DNA from: Archivesica marissinica | Lineage: Eukaryota; Mollusca; Bivalvia; Venerida; Vesicomyidae | Direction: 5' to 3' | Length of the DNA stretch: 64,000 nt | Assembly (NCBI GenBank): GCA_014843695.1 | Contig: CM026390.1 | Span: 92,566,530-92,630,529 of the forward strand | Part shown: piece by piece, positions 34,895 through 47,619 of the stretch | How positions within the stretch are numbered: the stretch's first letter is position 1 | Layout: every line of letters starts with the position of its first letter | Position numbers and translations under genes: made by a program | Notes under the pieces: generated by a model | Seen by the model: only the letters and a program-made list of their open reading frames with translations | What the model was told of the DNA's origin: nothing | The model's database searches: none

Positions 34895-35939
34895 AGTACG
34901 TTTTAACCAATCGGTATTGAGCTTTTTACTGTAGAGGTATAACTTCTGGGCAGTGAGGGGAGATAATAACGTGAGAGCAGATCATATCTCGATCTGTCCT
35001 CGTATATAAACCACGTGATGGCCTATATATACTGTACGCAGAGAGTGCAGCAAACATCAACTATTGATAGACCAGTAACACTAGTTATATTACAAGTCCA
35101 TGGTCTAGTCTATATTAATATCCCCCAACATAAAATAGGCTGGTGAGAAAGGTTCTAAGTTAGAATTGATGACACTGTCGTGTATTACGTATTGTCAAGT
35201 GCTGGCTAATGGCATCGGAACACTTTGTATTGCTGCTTTGCGGTGATATCGAGTGTGAAAGTCACGATTCCATGTTTTTTAATGTGGTTCCGATGTAAAT
35301 GAGTTGTGAAGCCAGCATGTTCAGCCACGGCCTGACATGAAGTGTGTAAACATGCCATAAAACTATTGTACAGTGTTCCGTTCCCTCATTAGAATCTCCT
35401 CGACACGATGACCGTCTACTATAACCCATCGATAACACGATTTCCTCGAAAAAGATAGCACGGCCAATTTAATGACAACTGGTAAAAAAGAGGTTTATTA
35501 TCATATATGTATTCATGTCTTCGCACATAAAGAGTATTTATTTCTAAATCTTTTTCGAAATGTATGTAAATAAGATGTTATCGTTGGGCTATAGTACATA
35601 CATACATAAGTAGTGAAACAAACACACACCCACAATAAAGCCAAGAATAACATAGTTGATACAGTCCATACTGCTTATAGAGGTGGGGTAGATATGCCGA
35701 CTACCTATCCATTGCATAATTATATGAATTTATTTGACGGAAAAGCATGGGAGAAAACTGGTTCCAGATCGATAAATGACCAAGAATGAACAGCCAACAC
35801 GAAAGTAAATGCAGAACATTAATTATTACATTTAATATAGATGCAATCTGTTAATAATGGCTTGATATTAACGGTAAATCATTGTTTTATGTTGTTTGTG
35901 CATCGACCTTGGAGCGTCAGGTGTGCCAATGGTATTATT
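34895..35939. other. Repeat-poor stretch; possible promoter-like motifs near 35000
   Basis: TATATAAA at 35003-35010 and CACGTG at 35012-35017 occur together, but no open frame of interest follows. No transposon seen across about 1 kb. Confidence 0.3.
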
Positions 35940-36785
35940 TTAACCCATTCCTTCATAGAGATTTAGGTTAATATACCAATATCTCCATACAAACGACAGC
36001 CATTTAGCTATCATGCAGTCGATAAGTAGTCGCCATATCTATCCAAACTCCATAGATATTACTGGGACTACATGAGATTTAGGTTAATATACTATTATAT
36101 CTCCATACAAACGACAGCCATTTAGCTATCATGCAGTGGATAAGTAGTCGCCATATCTATCCCACCTCCATAGATATTACTGGGACTACATGAGATTTAG
36201 GTTAATATACTATTATATCTCCATACAAACGACAGCCATTTAACTATCATGCAGTGGATAAGTGGTGGCCATATCTATCCCACCTCCATAGATATTACTG
36301 GGACTACATGAGATTTAGGTTAATATACTATTATATCTCCATACAAACGACAGCCATTTAACTATCATGCAGTGGATAAGTAGTCGCCATATCTATCCCA
36401 CCTCCATAGATATTACTGGAACTACATGAGATTCTGGCCGTTATTATGAACATTGGTTTGGCTACTACATTGTTAATGGATGTCATATTGGTAATGGCGT
36501 CAAAAGGTGCTTCTATGAGGGAAAGGGTTATGAACATTATTGGTTTGGCTACATTGTTAATGTACGTCATATTGGTAATGGCGTCAAGAGGTGCTTCTAT
36601 GAGGGAAAGGGTTATGAACATTATTGGTTTGGCTACATTGTTAATGTATGTCATATTGGTAATGGCGTCAAGAGGTGCTTCTATGAGGGAAAGGGTTATG
36701 AACATTATTGGTTTGGCTACTACATTGTTAATGTATATCATATTGGTAATGGCGTCAAGAGATGCTTCTATGAGGGAAAGGGTTA
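35940..36785. mobile_element. M3 MITE, second copy, with expanded arms
   Basis: TTAACCCATTCCTTCATAGA on the left, then four units of about 119 bp, then four units of about 77 bp (aacattattggtttggctac ...), ending gagggaaagggttat with the terminal TTAA altered. Open frames on both strands are repeat artefacts. Confidence 0.83.
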
Positions 36786-37077
36786 TGGCACATGTTTAGT
36801 ATGTATATCAGTAACTAGGTCGAAGGAACTGGGTTAAATCACACACAATCTTTATTATGCTTACACCAACAACTTACATAAAAATAATCATCGTCATAGT
36901 GATGAAAATGTACTGGTTCACCTTGCATTAAAATGGCCGACGAGTTCAAATGTTAAATGAATATTTTCCTGTACTATTGTCATTCTAAAGTATGAAATGT
37001 CAGTTGTTTTACATAAAATTTGCATAAAAATGGCTTTTATGCAAATCAGGTGTACAAAAACTGGCATTCAATTGTTA

Positions 37078-37316
37078 TTAACCTATTTCATTCTGGATAC
37101 ATTTAAAGGCTTTTGCAAACAACATAGATCCAGATCAGCCGCAGCGTGCTGATCAGGACCTATGTTGTTTGCTACATAGCCAAGTGTCTTAGCAAGATCA
37201 TCTGAATAGCAAACAGCATAGAGCCTGATCAGACGGTACGTTCCATGTCGGTTGATCTGGCTCTATGTTCTTTGCAAATAAACTGTTTGAACGGTATCCA
37301 GAATGAAATGGGTTGA
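37078..37316 (+). mobile_element. M2 MITE
   Basis: TTAACCTATTTCATTCTGGA to gaatgaaatgggttga; end mutated, and the first hairpin is shortened (gcagcgtgctgatc). Confidence 0.8.
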
Positions 37317-38469
37317 ATAGTCTGTAAATGATCAGAATGATTTGAATAATGAAAGCATAATAGGAGACTAGTAGGGTAAGGTGACCTACCCCTTCGCATT
37401 TCCTTGTAGATGTCCCTTTAAAATGCAGCTGCTATCTACCACATATCATTCCTCTTATTGTGTTGTATCTATTTTCTTGCCGTTTGTGATTAAGTGTTAG
37501 AATGGATGTAAAGAATGGACAAGATTGTTGAGTCTAGGTTAGTCTCGAAGACCGTAATAACAGCAATGTTTGGAGACAGTGTCATTATTTATTTAATATG
37601 GGTTGATGTGTATACGTTTGTCTGTAGAGTATACGTTTGTCTGTAGATTTGTTAGAGAACGGCATTTTGTTGTTGTAATGAGACACATGGTGAATGCACA
37701 CAAAGTTGAGGTGGCACGAGTTTGATTTCGTTTTTGAATGTTTTTTTGGTGAAACAAAATAACGCATAAAAATTATGTCTGAACTCATTCTATATAACGG
37801 TTGATTATGTAAGGTATGATGTATGTACAGAATTAAGAAGTGGATGGCGGAAATAGGTCAATTCTTACCATCACATTTCAAGCACAATTTTCCACTTACA
37901 CCTGACCGCCACTGTTACCATGGCCACTGTTACCATGGCAACTGTCATGCAAACTTTAATTTTACAAACATAGTTCATAATAAAACATCAACTGTTCTAT
38001 GTAATTGATTTTGCTTTTTGTTTTAATATTTGGATCGAGTAGAATTTTATTGGAATGGGGTTTTCACAAAAAGATTATAGGCAGGTGTCAACTTGAATTT
38101 AAAGGCTGGATATTAAACTATAATATCTTCTTTAGGGTCCGCCTTATATGTCAAAATCTGACAAACTTTGAATAGAAAGGAGGGGCCTATGTTGTAAACG
38201 GTACAATAGCATGCTACAACTGTATAATAGAATTGACCAGTCGCCCATTGCACTATTGCTCCGCCCCCTAAGATCACATGACCCAGTAATGAGAAACCTC
38301 CTACAAACAAATACAACATGGCTCTGTGATAAATAAATTTTGATGGATTGAAGCAGGAAAAATGATAGATATATTAATAATAATGATCATATTAAATTAA
38401 AAAATATTTGTCGTAAATTACAGTGACACTAGTTATGTTGTACCATTATGTCAATGGTATGAGGAACTG
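37317..38469. other. No gene seen
   Basis: Short duplications only (gtatacgtttgtctgtaga twice at about 37610-37650; actgttaccatggc twice at about 37911-37940). Confidence 0.5.
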
Positions 38470-38716
38470 TTAACCCATTTCATTCTGGATACATTTAAAG
38501 GCTTTTGCAAACAACATAGATCCAGATCAGCCGCAGCGTCACGCTGCATGCTGATCAGGATCTATGTTGTTTGCTACATAGCCAAGTGTCTTAGCAAGAT
38601 CATTTGAATATCAAACAGCATAGAGCGTGATCAGACGGCACGTTCCGTGGCGGTTAATCTGGCTCTATGTTCTTTGCAAATACTGTTTGAACGGTATCCA
38701 GAATGAAATGGGTTAA
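38470..38716 (+). mobile_element. M2 MITE, complete
   Basis: TTAACCCATTTCATTCTGGA at the left, inverse at the right with TTAA at 38713-38716. Confidence 0.85.
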
Positions 38717-38948
38717 TCAACACGATCCTGGTGGCATGTAAATAATGCTGATGACTGGTCATGTGTACAGCAGGTAGATATTTTGTGGCACAAAGTGCAT
38801 AATGTCACAGCCTCACTGGCATGATTCATTTAGAACTCATAGAACTACCAACACATCGAGAATGATCCTGATAGCATTGTAATGATTTAATAATTCTTTC
38901 AATGATTTCCTATAGATTAAAACATATGTAAAACTATATATATATACA

Positions 38949-39235
38949 TCTGTAGCCCAGTGGTAACACGCTGGACTGGTAATCCAGGGATCGCAGGTTC
39001 GATCCCCGTCTGACCCTAATAAAATTAAACAGTCTTTCAGATGGGACTTTAAACCGAGGTCTTGTGTCGGTGCTGTACACCATGCACGTAAAAGAACCAG
39101 AGAAGACTCTGGAATGGGTCTCTGTCTGTATTATTGCACTATCCTCCACAAATCTAAAATGACTAATCTCTTCAGGAGGCGTCGCTCATATGGGCAACCG
39201 GTAGCGACGATAAATAAACGTAAAACACACACACA
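38949..39235 (+). mobile_element. SINE A, full length
   Basis: Head tctgtagcccagtggtaaca, loop CTGGTAA, B box caggttcgatccc; body and tail through gcaaccggtagcgacgataa, ending in a CA-rich run. Confidence 0.87.
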
Positions 39236-40320
39236 CATATATATACATTGTATATCATACTTGTTTTACAGGCTGATGCTTCAAAACATCCAATCAGTCC
39301 TCACTCAGTAATAGTACATGTAAACCTAATACACAAGGTGATTAAGCACTTTGAATATGATGTATCACGCTGCCCCCAGGGGATATGGTGCGTCACGCAG
39401 CCCCAACCCCTCCCCCAGGGGCATTCAGATTAGTAACTAATCATCACTATTTAAAAATTTCAAAAAGCCAAATGATGGTCTTTATACAAACTGTTTGAAA
39501 TAAATATTTCTTACAGAATCGTTGTTTTGTATCCTTGTCAGTGTATCATCAAGTATCTGGCTAGCAGATTTTTCTTTACATGCAAGTAATATTTTTGAAA
39601 TGTTTACATACAATTAATTTCCATATCTATATGTAATAAAGGGTTAACCATTATTTTCTAAATTTAAAAACTCCAGGTTTCCCGTTACTGCATCATAGCT
39701 TGTCGGAGGAAGATAAGAGTTGCTGGAGGGTGTGTGAAATAATTGATTGGATAATTGATTAGTTTGATTGATAGGCGGTGACTGGTCAATTGTTCACAAC
39801 TACATGTACAGAATGATAGTCCAGTAAGTCCCATTACAGACTGTATTATATAATGACCAGTTTAATGGGTTAGGACCAGTTCCTACCAAGATTTGTCTAC
39901 AATTTTATTGAGTTAGACATAATCACCTGCCCCCCACCCATATTTTTGACAAAGGCGGACATAATCCACCCATATAAAAGCCAGGTTTGACTCAGATTCA
40001 CGGTACCTTCCAAGCATGTCTGGAGGGCTGAAACCGAAAGAACAATTACAATTGGTACAGTATGCTATCTTTCACGGTACCTTCCAAGCATGTCTGGAGG
40101 GCTGAAACCGAAAGAACAATTACAATTGGTACAGTATGCTATCTATGTCCATCAACTTTATCATCTTGCTAACAGAATCTCGGAGTGAATGTCGCTCTCC
40201 TTCAGTTAATCTAATCAAACGAGCAAACAAAATATGTATATTGATCAAATATTGCATTATAACATGATAACAATTGTGCGCAAAATAAAATACTGGCATG
40301 TATTTGTGACATTGATAGTA
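39236..40320. other. No gene seen; 74-77-bp duplication at about 40000-40145
   Basis: cacggtaccttccaagcatg tctggagggctgaaaccgaa ... acagtatgctatct occurs twice in direct tandem. Otherwise unremarkable. Confidence 0.6.
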
Positions 40321-40324
40321 CACA

Positions 40325-41195
40325 TTGAAATTGTTCACCGACGTCAAATCTCTCAATCAAATTGTTAACTGACGTCAAATCTCTCAATCAAATTGTTAAC
40401 TGATGTCAAATCCCTCAATCAAATTGTTAACTGGCGTCAAATCTCTCGATGAAATTGTTAACTGGCGTCAAATCTCTCGATGAAATTGTTAACTGGCGTC
40501 AAATCTCTCAATCAAATTGTTAACCGACGTCAAATCTCTCAATCAAATTGTTAACTGACGTCAAATCTCTCAATCAAATTGTTAACTGGCATCAAATCTC
40601 TCGATGAAATTGTTAACTGGCGTCAAATCTCTCGATGAAATTGTTAACTGGCGTCAAATCTCTCGATGAAATTGTTAACTGGCGTCAAATCTCTCAATCA
40701 AATTGTTAACCGACGTCAAATCTCTCAATCAAATTGTTAACTGACGTCAAATCTCTCAATCAAATTGTTAACTGGCATCAAATCTCTCGATGAAATTGTT
40801 AACTGGCGTCAAATCTCTCGATGAAATTGTTAACTGGCGTCAAATCTCTCGATGAAATTGTTAACTGGCGTCAAATCTCTCAATCAAATTGTTAACCGAC
40901 GTCAAATCTCTCAATCAAATTGTTAACTGACGTCAAATCTCTCAATCAAATTGTTAACTGGCATCAAATCTCTCGATGAAATTGTTAACTGGCGTCAAAT
41001 CTCTCGATGAAATTGTTAACTGGCGTCAAATCTCTCGATGGAATTGTTAACTGACATCAAATCTCTCGATGAAATTGTTAACTGACATAAAATCTCTCTG
41101 ACGTCAAATCTCTCGATGAAATTGTTAACTGATGTCAAATCTCTCGATGGAATTGTTAACTGATGTCAAATCTCTCGATGGAATTGTTAACTGGC
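40325..41195 (+). repeat. 31-bp minisatellite with 6-unit (186-bp) higher-order repeat
   Basis: Unit aaattgttaactggcgtcaa + atctctcgatg. The variant 'accgacgtc' recurs at 40524, 40710 and 40896, exactly 186 bp apart, with the same order of variants between. Several units read CTGACGTCA, giving the palindromic CRE octamer TGACGTCA. Confidence 0.94.
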
Positions 41196-41810
41196 GACAA
41201 AGAAAATTGAAAATTCATAGCTACAGCACACCATCATTTAACAAAAGTCGTTGATGTCAGAAGCAAGTTGAAAACCTGACTGTAACTGGAAATGTATGTA
41301 GCAGTCTATAACACTAAATCCAGTAACCATTATGAGTAGTTTGTCACCAACATTCCTGTAATTGAATGTGTTACGTGATGTTCTAATACAAATCTCACCT
41401 ACCATACACAAAACAATCAAGTTTGCTCAAGCTGTACCATTCATGGAGTCTGCTCGAGGCAAGATTCTCTCATTTTGTTTTGTCTCTCATTCTATCAATA
41501 TTTTCCTTGTATAGACACTAGGATATAGAATTTTTATTGGATTTTGTTTGACATGGCCACAAGTTATATTTGGATGAAAGCTTAGGTCCTTTTGATAATC
41601 GTCAATTCCATAATACGCTGTAGGTCAAATTATAAATGAACTGTTAAAACACTGTAGCATCTATTTTTGGACCAACTATTGTTCAATGTTTGCACAGATT
41701 GGTCTCTATCGATAATTGGCCATATCCATAGAAACACTAGGTCACTGTGTCAAATGAAAGAAAACCTGTATAAGCACTGTGTGTTTCATTAAATTATTCA
41801 GATTTACAAG
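41196..41810. other. Nothing recognised
   Basis: No repeat family or exon identified. Confidence 0.5.
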
Positions 41811-42046
41811 ACCGTCTCTTGGCCTAGTGGTTAAGGCGTCCGCCTACGGAGCGAGAGGTCGAAGGTTTGAATCTCGTCAGGGGTTCGTTCTGAACCGCCA
41901 GCTAGTTAAATAATGGTTACCGATTGCCTACCAGCCTGTCGCCTGGCATACAAATATAGGATTCGGGAAGTACTGATGTTCATAAAAAAGGTGTCAGAAA
42001 TGTCTGGCCCTTTAAATATGGGTGACACTATAATAAACAAACACTT
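41811..42046 (+). mobile_element. SINE C, full length
   Basis: tggcctagtggttaaggcgt head, loop CTACGGA, B-box region aggtttgaatctcgtc, tail cactataataaacaaacact. Lacks a short body piece present at 15426 (gatatggccggttggtgag). Confidence 0.85.
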
Positions 42047-42821
42047 TTTTACAATATATTTGAAAGAAATAGGTCACTAGTGGATTCAGGTGGGTGACTT
42101 CATATCTTATTGGGTCTCTTGTTAATATCAGTTAATATTACTGCCCTTTTCAAAAGCCAAACATGTGTTTCAATCAGAGTAATTCTCAAAGACTAGTCAG
42201 CCCATACATGTGAAGTTTGTTGTAGACATAAATATTTTGAAGTTTTTAATATAATCAGTATATATTACATGTTACCATAGTTTCCTAGTTCATGGAGAAG
42301 TTTTACATTTGTGTTTACGCCTACCATGTAAGAACTACTTTCTTTAAAGTAATATTTATTAATATGTACCATTGAAAGGAAAGGTTTATCAAATGTTACG
42401 AATGCTTTTAATGTGAAAATTGGTTGCTGTCTATTGAATTAGCTTTACATATCATAGTTATATGAAACTGTTGTCTCAATTACTGTAGATGGTTGTCTAT
42501 TTACATGCTTTTATTTTGATTATATTGTTTGCAGTTAAAAAACAAAGTCCTGCAACGCGTGTACACAAGAACTTGCATGCACAATTTTCCCAATGCCCCA
42601 TGTTATAAACAGTTTAACGATCTTTTTTCCATGGTCTGTAAATTTGATAAGAATATTATGATTGACATGGGAATAAATATGTGATACGTCGAGGGAAAGG
42701 AACCAGTTGTGGACGAGCATTTGTCAAGAAATTATATATTTGTCAAGAAATATATTTGTTAGATATTTTCTCAGTGTAAACTGGATATTACTGTGACATG
42801 GTGCGGTATACCATTTCCACT
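42047..42821. other. Nothing recognised
   Basis: AT-rich, no assigned feature. Confidence 0.5.
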
Positions 42822-43068
42822 TTAACCCATTCAACCCCAAGTAACTGACATGGACTGGTGCGTGATATTTTCAGACCAATAAATTAATAAGAAAATTACC
42901 TTTGGACCAGTTCATTTATCAAAATGGGTAATTTTATCTAAAAATAGTAATAATTATTACTGGCAAAAAAAGTGCAGATCCTGATGAGATGGCTCGTCAC
43001 GAGCCGGCTCATCTGGATCTACACTTTTCATAAGCCTATTTAGAGGCCTGTGGGGTTGAAAGGGTTAA
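42822..43068 (+). mobile_element. M1 MITE
   Basis: TTAACCCATTCAACCCCAAG to gtggggttgaaagggttaa. Both ends carry the same CC/GG change relative to other copies (ACCCCA/TGGGGT). Confidence 0.86.
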
Positions 43069-43913
43069 TGTTAGATGTAACATGTGTAATAATTCTAAAC
43101 TGGTTTGGAGTGGTTCCATGAAAGATGGACCTGGAACCGTCGCCTTACTCTTTGCATGGTGGGTAACGGGTGTATAAATAGAACAAGTACACATGGTTTC
43201 CCTGCACCTCGCCGCTTCCAACACAATCGATATTTCCATACATCATATAGAATTTTATTCTATCATAAAATCTGTTGTGTTTGGTGTGGTAATACGGTAA
43301 TACCTGCATAGACTTGTGTTTGGAGAGCTGTATAACGGGCACTGTTGGTATGCTGTTTAACCACAAATTGTGAAACTGCAGTGCTTATATGATACAGTAT
43401 CTGATATTACAACGAAGATTTTTAAAAAATGCAATAAAGTATGTCCACTCAGCTGATTGGTAAAAAGGGCAGACAATTCACATATTAAACAAAGAATAGT
43501 CCCAAAATGAAACTTGGAAATAGTATTTCATCTACAGTTTGTATCATATGTACTTCCGATCTTAAAAGATTATTCCAAGGTGATTAAAGCGTCAAATGAC
43601 TGTTTGATGTTTCGATTTTATGCTGGAAATTGTGTGTTAAATTTAGTTTTTGACATCAAATATATTTTAACTGCTGACATGTTAAACTTGATTGAAGTTT
43701 ATATTAAATAATGTCTAAACCAAGAATACATTCTTACAGTATGCAACCACATACAAGCAACATGATGCCTTGCAATAAAATCAACATGCAACTTGCAATG
43801 ACTGCAAAAAGTTCATATGAAGTTATACCAAAACCGTGAAATTTTGTTAACATTTTAGTATTTGGTACAAGGCAAATATTTAGTGTCTGGTTGCATAGTG
43901 AGATCTTGATATA
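43069..43913. other. Nothing recognised
   Basis: No feature assigned over about 840 bp. Confidence 0.5.
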
Positions 43914-44339
43914 CAGTCAAACCTGTGTTAGTGGTCACCTCCATTAACCCATTCAACACCAAGTAACTGACATGGTCTGGTGCATGATATTTTCAGACCA
44001 ATAAATTAATAAGAAAATTACATTTTGATATGTTCATTTATCAAAATGGGTAATTTTTGTTCTAAGAATAATAATATTACTTGCAAAAAGTGCAGATCCT
44101 GATGAGACGGCTCATGAGCCGGCTCATCTGGATCTACACTTTTTTGTAAGCCGATTTAGAGGCCTGTGGTGTTGAACGGGTTAAGCAGCGCCAACCTGTA
44201 TTAAGCAGCCAGTTTCCAGATTCCCATTCGGTTGTTTTATTATACATTTTACCCCGGCTAAGCAGCCACCTGTGCTAAGCAGGCTAAGCAGCCACTTTAT
44301 CCGACTGCCTTGGCTGGCTGCTGAAGACAGGTTTGACTG
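43914..44339. mobile_element. M5 MITE split by an M1 MITE at TTAA
   Basis: M5 left end CAGTCAAACCTGTGTTAGTG and right end gacaggtttgactg, TA on both sides. M1 (43944-44184) interrupts ccattaa|gcagc, which is intact in the copy at 53193-53368. Confidence 0.88.
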
Positions 44340-44564
44340 TATCTGCAAAACGGTGCTGGATTTTATAAAAGTGTAATTATTCAGTTTTAACATTGACATT
44401 AATGTCTCTAATAGTGTTAAGAATATTCTACACTTCTTGATGTTATTCATTTTCCGAATCTCACTCCTGTTTCTGTTTTTTATTCCGCTGCAGAAGTCCA
44501 TCAAAAATAAAACTTCCATTTTCAGCTGCATCAGTTATTGTTATTGTTTCAAATCCCGGCTTTA

Positions 44565-44790
44565 TACAAATTTATTTCAGCTCGATTGTAAAAAAAAATT
44601 GTTGCGCCATTAGAGTAATCTCTCTTCAGACCACATTCCCGATGGAATCCATCACCAGGAGGGAGAAAGAACAGGCAATGTGGAATTTAAGTGCCTTGAT
44701 TTAAGTGCTAACGACGCCACCACCGTGGTACTGACGGGGCTGAACTCGCAACCACTCATTATTGGATGAATGCCGTATCCATTACACCCC
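44565..44790 (-). mobile_element. SINE E, diverged variant
   Basis: tacaaatttatttcagctcg, cacattcccgatggaatcca, caccaccgtggtactgacgg. This head variant resembles the unit of the 56-bp array at 17095. Confidence 0.75.
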
Positions 44791-44924
44791 AGAGGTTACA
44801 GGTGGCATCCATGTAGAACCCAGTGGATACCTACTTTGCTTATACATTCAAACAATAAGTCACGCAAACCCGCAATAATTGACATACATGTATATATACA
44901 TTAACAACTTGGTCATGTACAAAA

Positions 44925-47527
44925 CATCATCATGGGGAAGGCTTGATAAGGTGTGTCAACCTTCCTTCATGGGGAATGCTTGGTAAGGTGTGTCAACCTT
45001 CCTTCATGGGGAATGCTTGGTAAGGTGTGTCAACCTTCCTTCATGAGGAATGCTTGGTAAGGTGTGTCAACCTTCCTTCATGGTGAATGCTTGATAAGGT
45101 GTGCCAACCTACCTTCATTGTGAATGCTTGATAAGGTGTGTCAACCTTCCTTCATGGGGAATGCTTGGTAAGGTGTGTCAACCTTCCTTCATGAGGAATG
45201 CTTGGTAAGGTGTGTCAACCTTCCTTCATGGGGAATGCTTGATAAGGTGTGTCAACCTTCCTTCATGGTGAATGCTTGATAAGGTGTGCCAACCTTCCTT
45301 CATGGGGAATGCTTGATAAGGTGTGTCAACCTTCCTTCATGGTGAATGCTTGGTAAGGTGTGTCAACCTTCCTTCATGGGGAATGCTTGATAAGGTGTGT
45401 CAACCTTCCTTCATGGGGAATGCTTGATAGGGTGTGTCAACCTTCCTTCATGGGGAATGCTTGATAAGGTGTGTCAACCTTCCTTCATGGGGAATGCTTG
45501 GTAAGGTGTGTCAACCTTCCTTCATTGTGAATGCTTGATAAGGTGTGTCAACCTTCCTTCATGGTGAATGCTTGGTAAGGTGTGTCAACCTTCCTTCATG
45601 GGGAATGCTTGGTAAGGTGTGTCAACCTTCCTTCATGGGGAATGCTTGATAAGGTGTGTCAACCTTCCTTCATGGGGAATGCTTGGTAAGGTGTGTCAAC
45701 CTTCCTTCATGGGGAATGCTTGATAAGGTGTGTCAACCTTCCTTCATTGTGAATGCTTGATAAGGTGTGTCAACCTTCCTTCATGGTGAATGCTTGGTAA
45801 GGTGTGTCAACCTTCCTTCATGGGGAATGCTTGGTAAGGTGTGTCAACCTTCCTTCATGGGGAATGCTTGATAAGGTGTGTCAACCTTCCTTCATTGTGA
45901 ATGCTTGATAAGGTGTGTCAACCTTCCTTCATGGTGAATGCTTGGTAAGGTGTGTCAACCTTCCTTCATGGTGAATGCTTGATATGGTGTGTCAACCTTC
46001 CTTCATCATGGTGAATGCTTGATATGGTGTGTCAACCTTCCTTCATTGTGAATGCTTGATAAGGTGTGTCAACCTTCCTTCATGGTGAATGCTTGGTAAG
46101 GTGTGTCAACCTTCCTTCATGGTGAATGCTTGGTAAGGTGTGTCAACCTTCCTTCATGGTGAATGCTTGATATGGTGTGCCAACCTTCCTTCATGGTGAA
46201 TGCTTGATAAGGTGTGTCAACCTTCCTTCATCATGGTGACTGCTTGATAAGGTGTGTCAACCTTCCTTCATGGTGACTGCTTGGTAAGGTGTGTCAACCT
46301 TCCTTCATGGGGAATGCTTGGTAAGGTGTGTCAACCTTCCTTCATGGGGAATGCTTGATAAGGTGTGTCAACCTTCCTTCATGGTGAATGCTTGGTAAGG
46401 TGTGTCAACCTTCCTTCATGGGGAATGCTTGGTAAGGTGTGTCAACCTTCCTTCATGGGGAATGCTTGATAAGGTGTGTCAACCTTCCTTCATTGTGAAT
46501 GCTTGATAAGGTGTGTCAACCTTCCTTCATGGTGAATGCTTGGTAAGGTGTGTCAACCTTCCTTCATGGTGAATGCTTGATATGGTGTGTCAACCTTCCT
46601 TCATCATGGTGAATGCTTGATATGGTGTGTCAACCTTCCTTCATTGTGAATGCTTGATAAGGTGTGTCAACCTTCCTTCATGGTGAATGCTTGGTAAGGT
46701 GTGTCAACCTTCCTTCATGGTGAATGCTTGGTAAGGTGTGTCAACCTTCCTTCATGGTGAATGCTTGATATGGTGTGCCAACCTTCCTTCATGGTGAATG
46801 CTTGATAAGGTGTGTCAACCTTCCTTCATCATGGTGACTGCTTGATAAGGTGTGTCAACCTTCCTTCATGGTGACTGCTTGATAAGGTGTGCCAACCTTC
46901 CTTCATGGTGAATGCTTGATAAGGTGTGTCAACCTTCCTTCATCATGGTGACTGCTTGATAAGGTGTGTCAACCTTCCTTCATGGTGAATGCTTGATAAG
47001 GTGTGCCAACCTTCCTTCATGGGGAATGCTTGATAAGGTGTGTCAACCTTCCTTCATGGTGAATGCTTGATAAGGTGTGTCAACCTTCCTTCATGGTGAA
47101 TGCTTGATAAGGTGTGTCAACCTTCCTTCATCATGGTGAATGCTTGATAAGGTGTGCCAACCTTCCTTCATCATGGTGACTGCTTGATAAGGTGTGCCAA
47201 CCTTCCTTCATGGTGAATGCTTGATAAGGTGCATGCCAACCTTCCTTCATGGTGAATGCTTGATAAGGTGTGTCAACCTTCCTTCATGGTGAATGCTTGA
47301 TAAGGTGTATGCCAACCTTCCTTCATGGTGAATGCTTGATAAGGTGTGTCAACCTTCCTTCATGGTGAATGCTTGATAAGGTGTATGCCAACCTTCCTTC
47401 ATGGTGAATGCTTGATACGGTGTGTCAACCTTCCTTCATCATGGTGAATGCTTGATAAGGTGTGTCAACCTTCCTTCATGGTGAATGCTTGATAAGATGT
47501 ATGCCAACCTTCCTTCATCATGGTGAA
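44925..47527 (+). repeat. 37-bp minisatellite, about 70 copies, with 598-bp higher-order duplication
   Basis: Unit tggggaatgcttgataaggt + gtgtcaaccttccttca. Three-base-longer units (tcatcatgg) occur at 46004 and 46229 and again at 46602 and 46827, both pairs shifted by 598 bp (sixteen units plus two 3-base insertions). This shows a duplicated block. Confidence 0.94.
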
Positions 47528-47619
47528 ATTGGATCTTACATTGAACCAACAGCTCAGGGAAATTCAACCATGAGTTTCACCTAAGCCAGCGATGACGGAA
47601 GACAACATGGTGCCATGTA

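Noticed and set aside
36358..36799. Overlapping open frames on both strands with repeated NNVVAKP... and GLATTLL... peptides
   Set aside because: Tandem units of the right arm of an M3 MITE.
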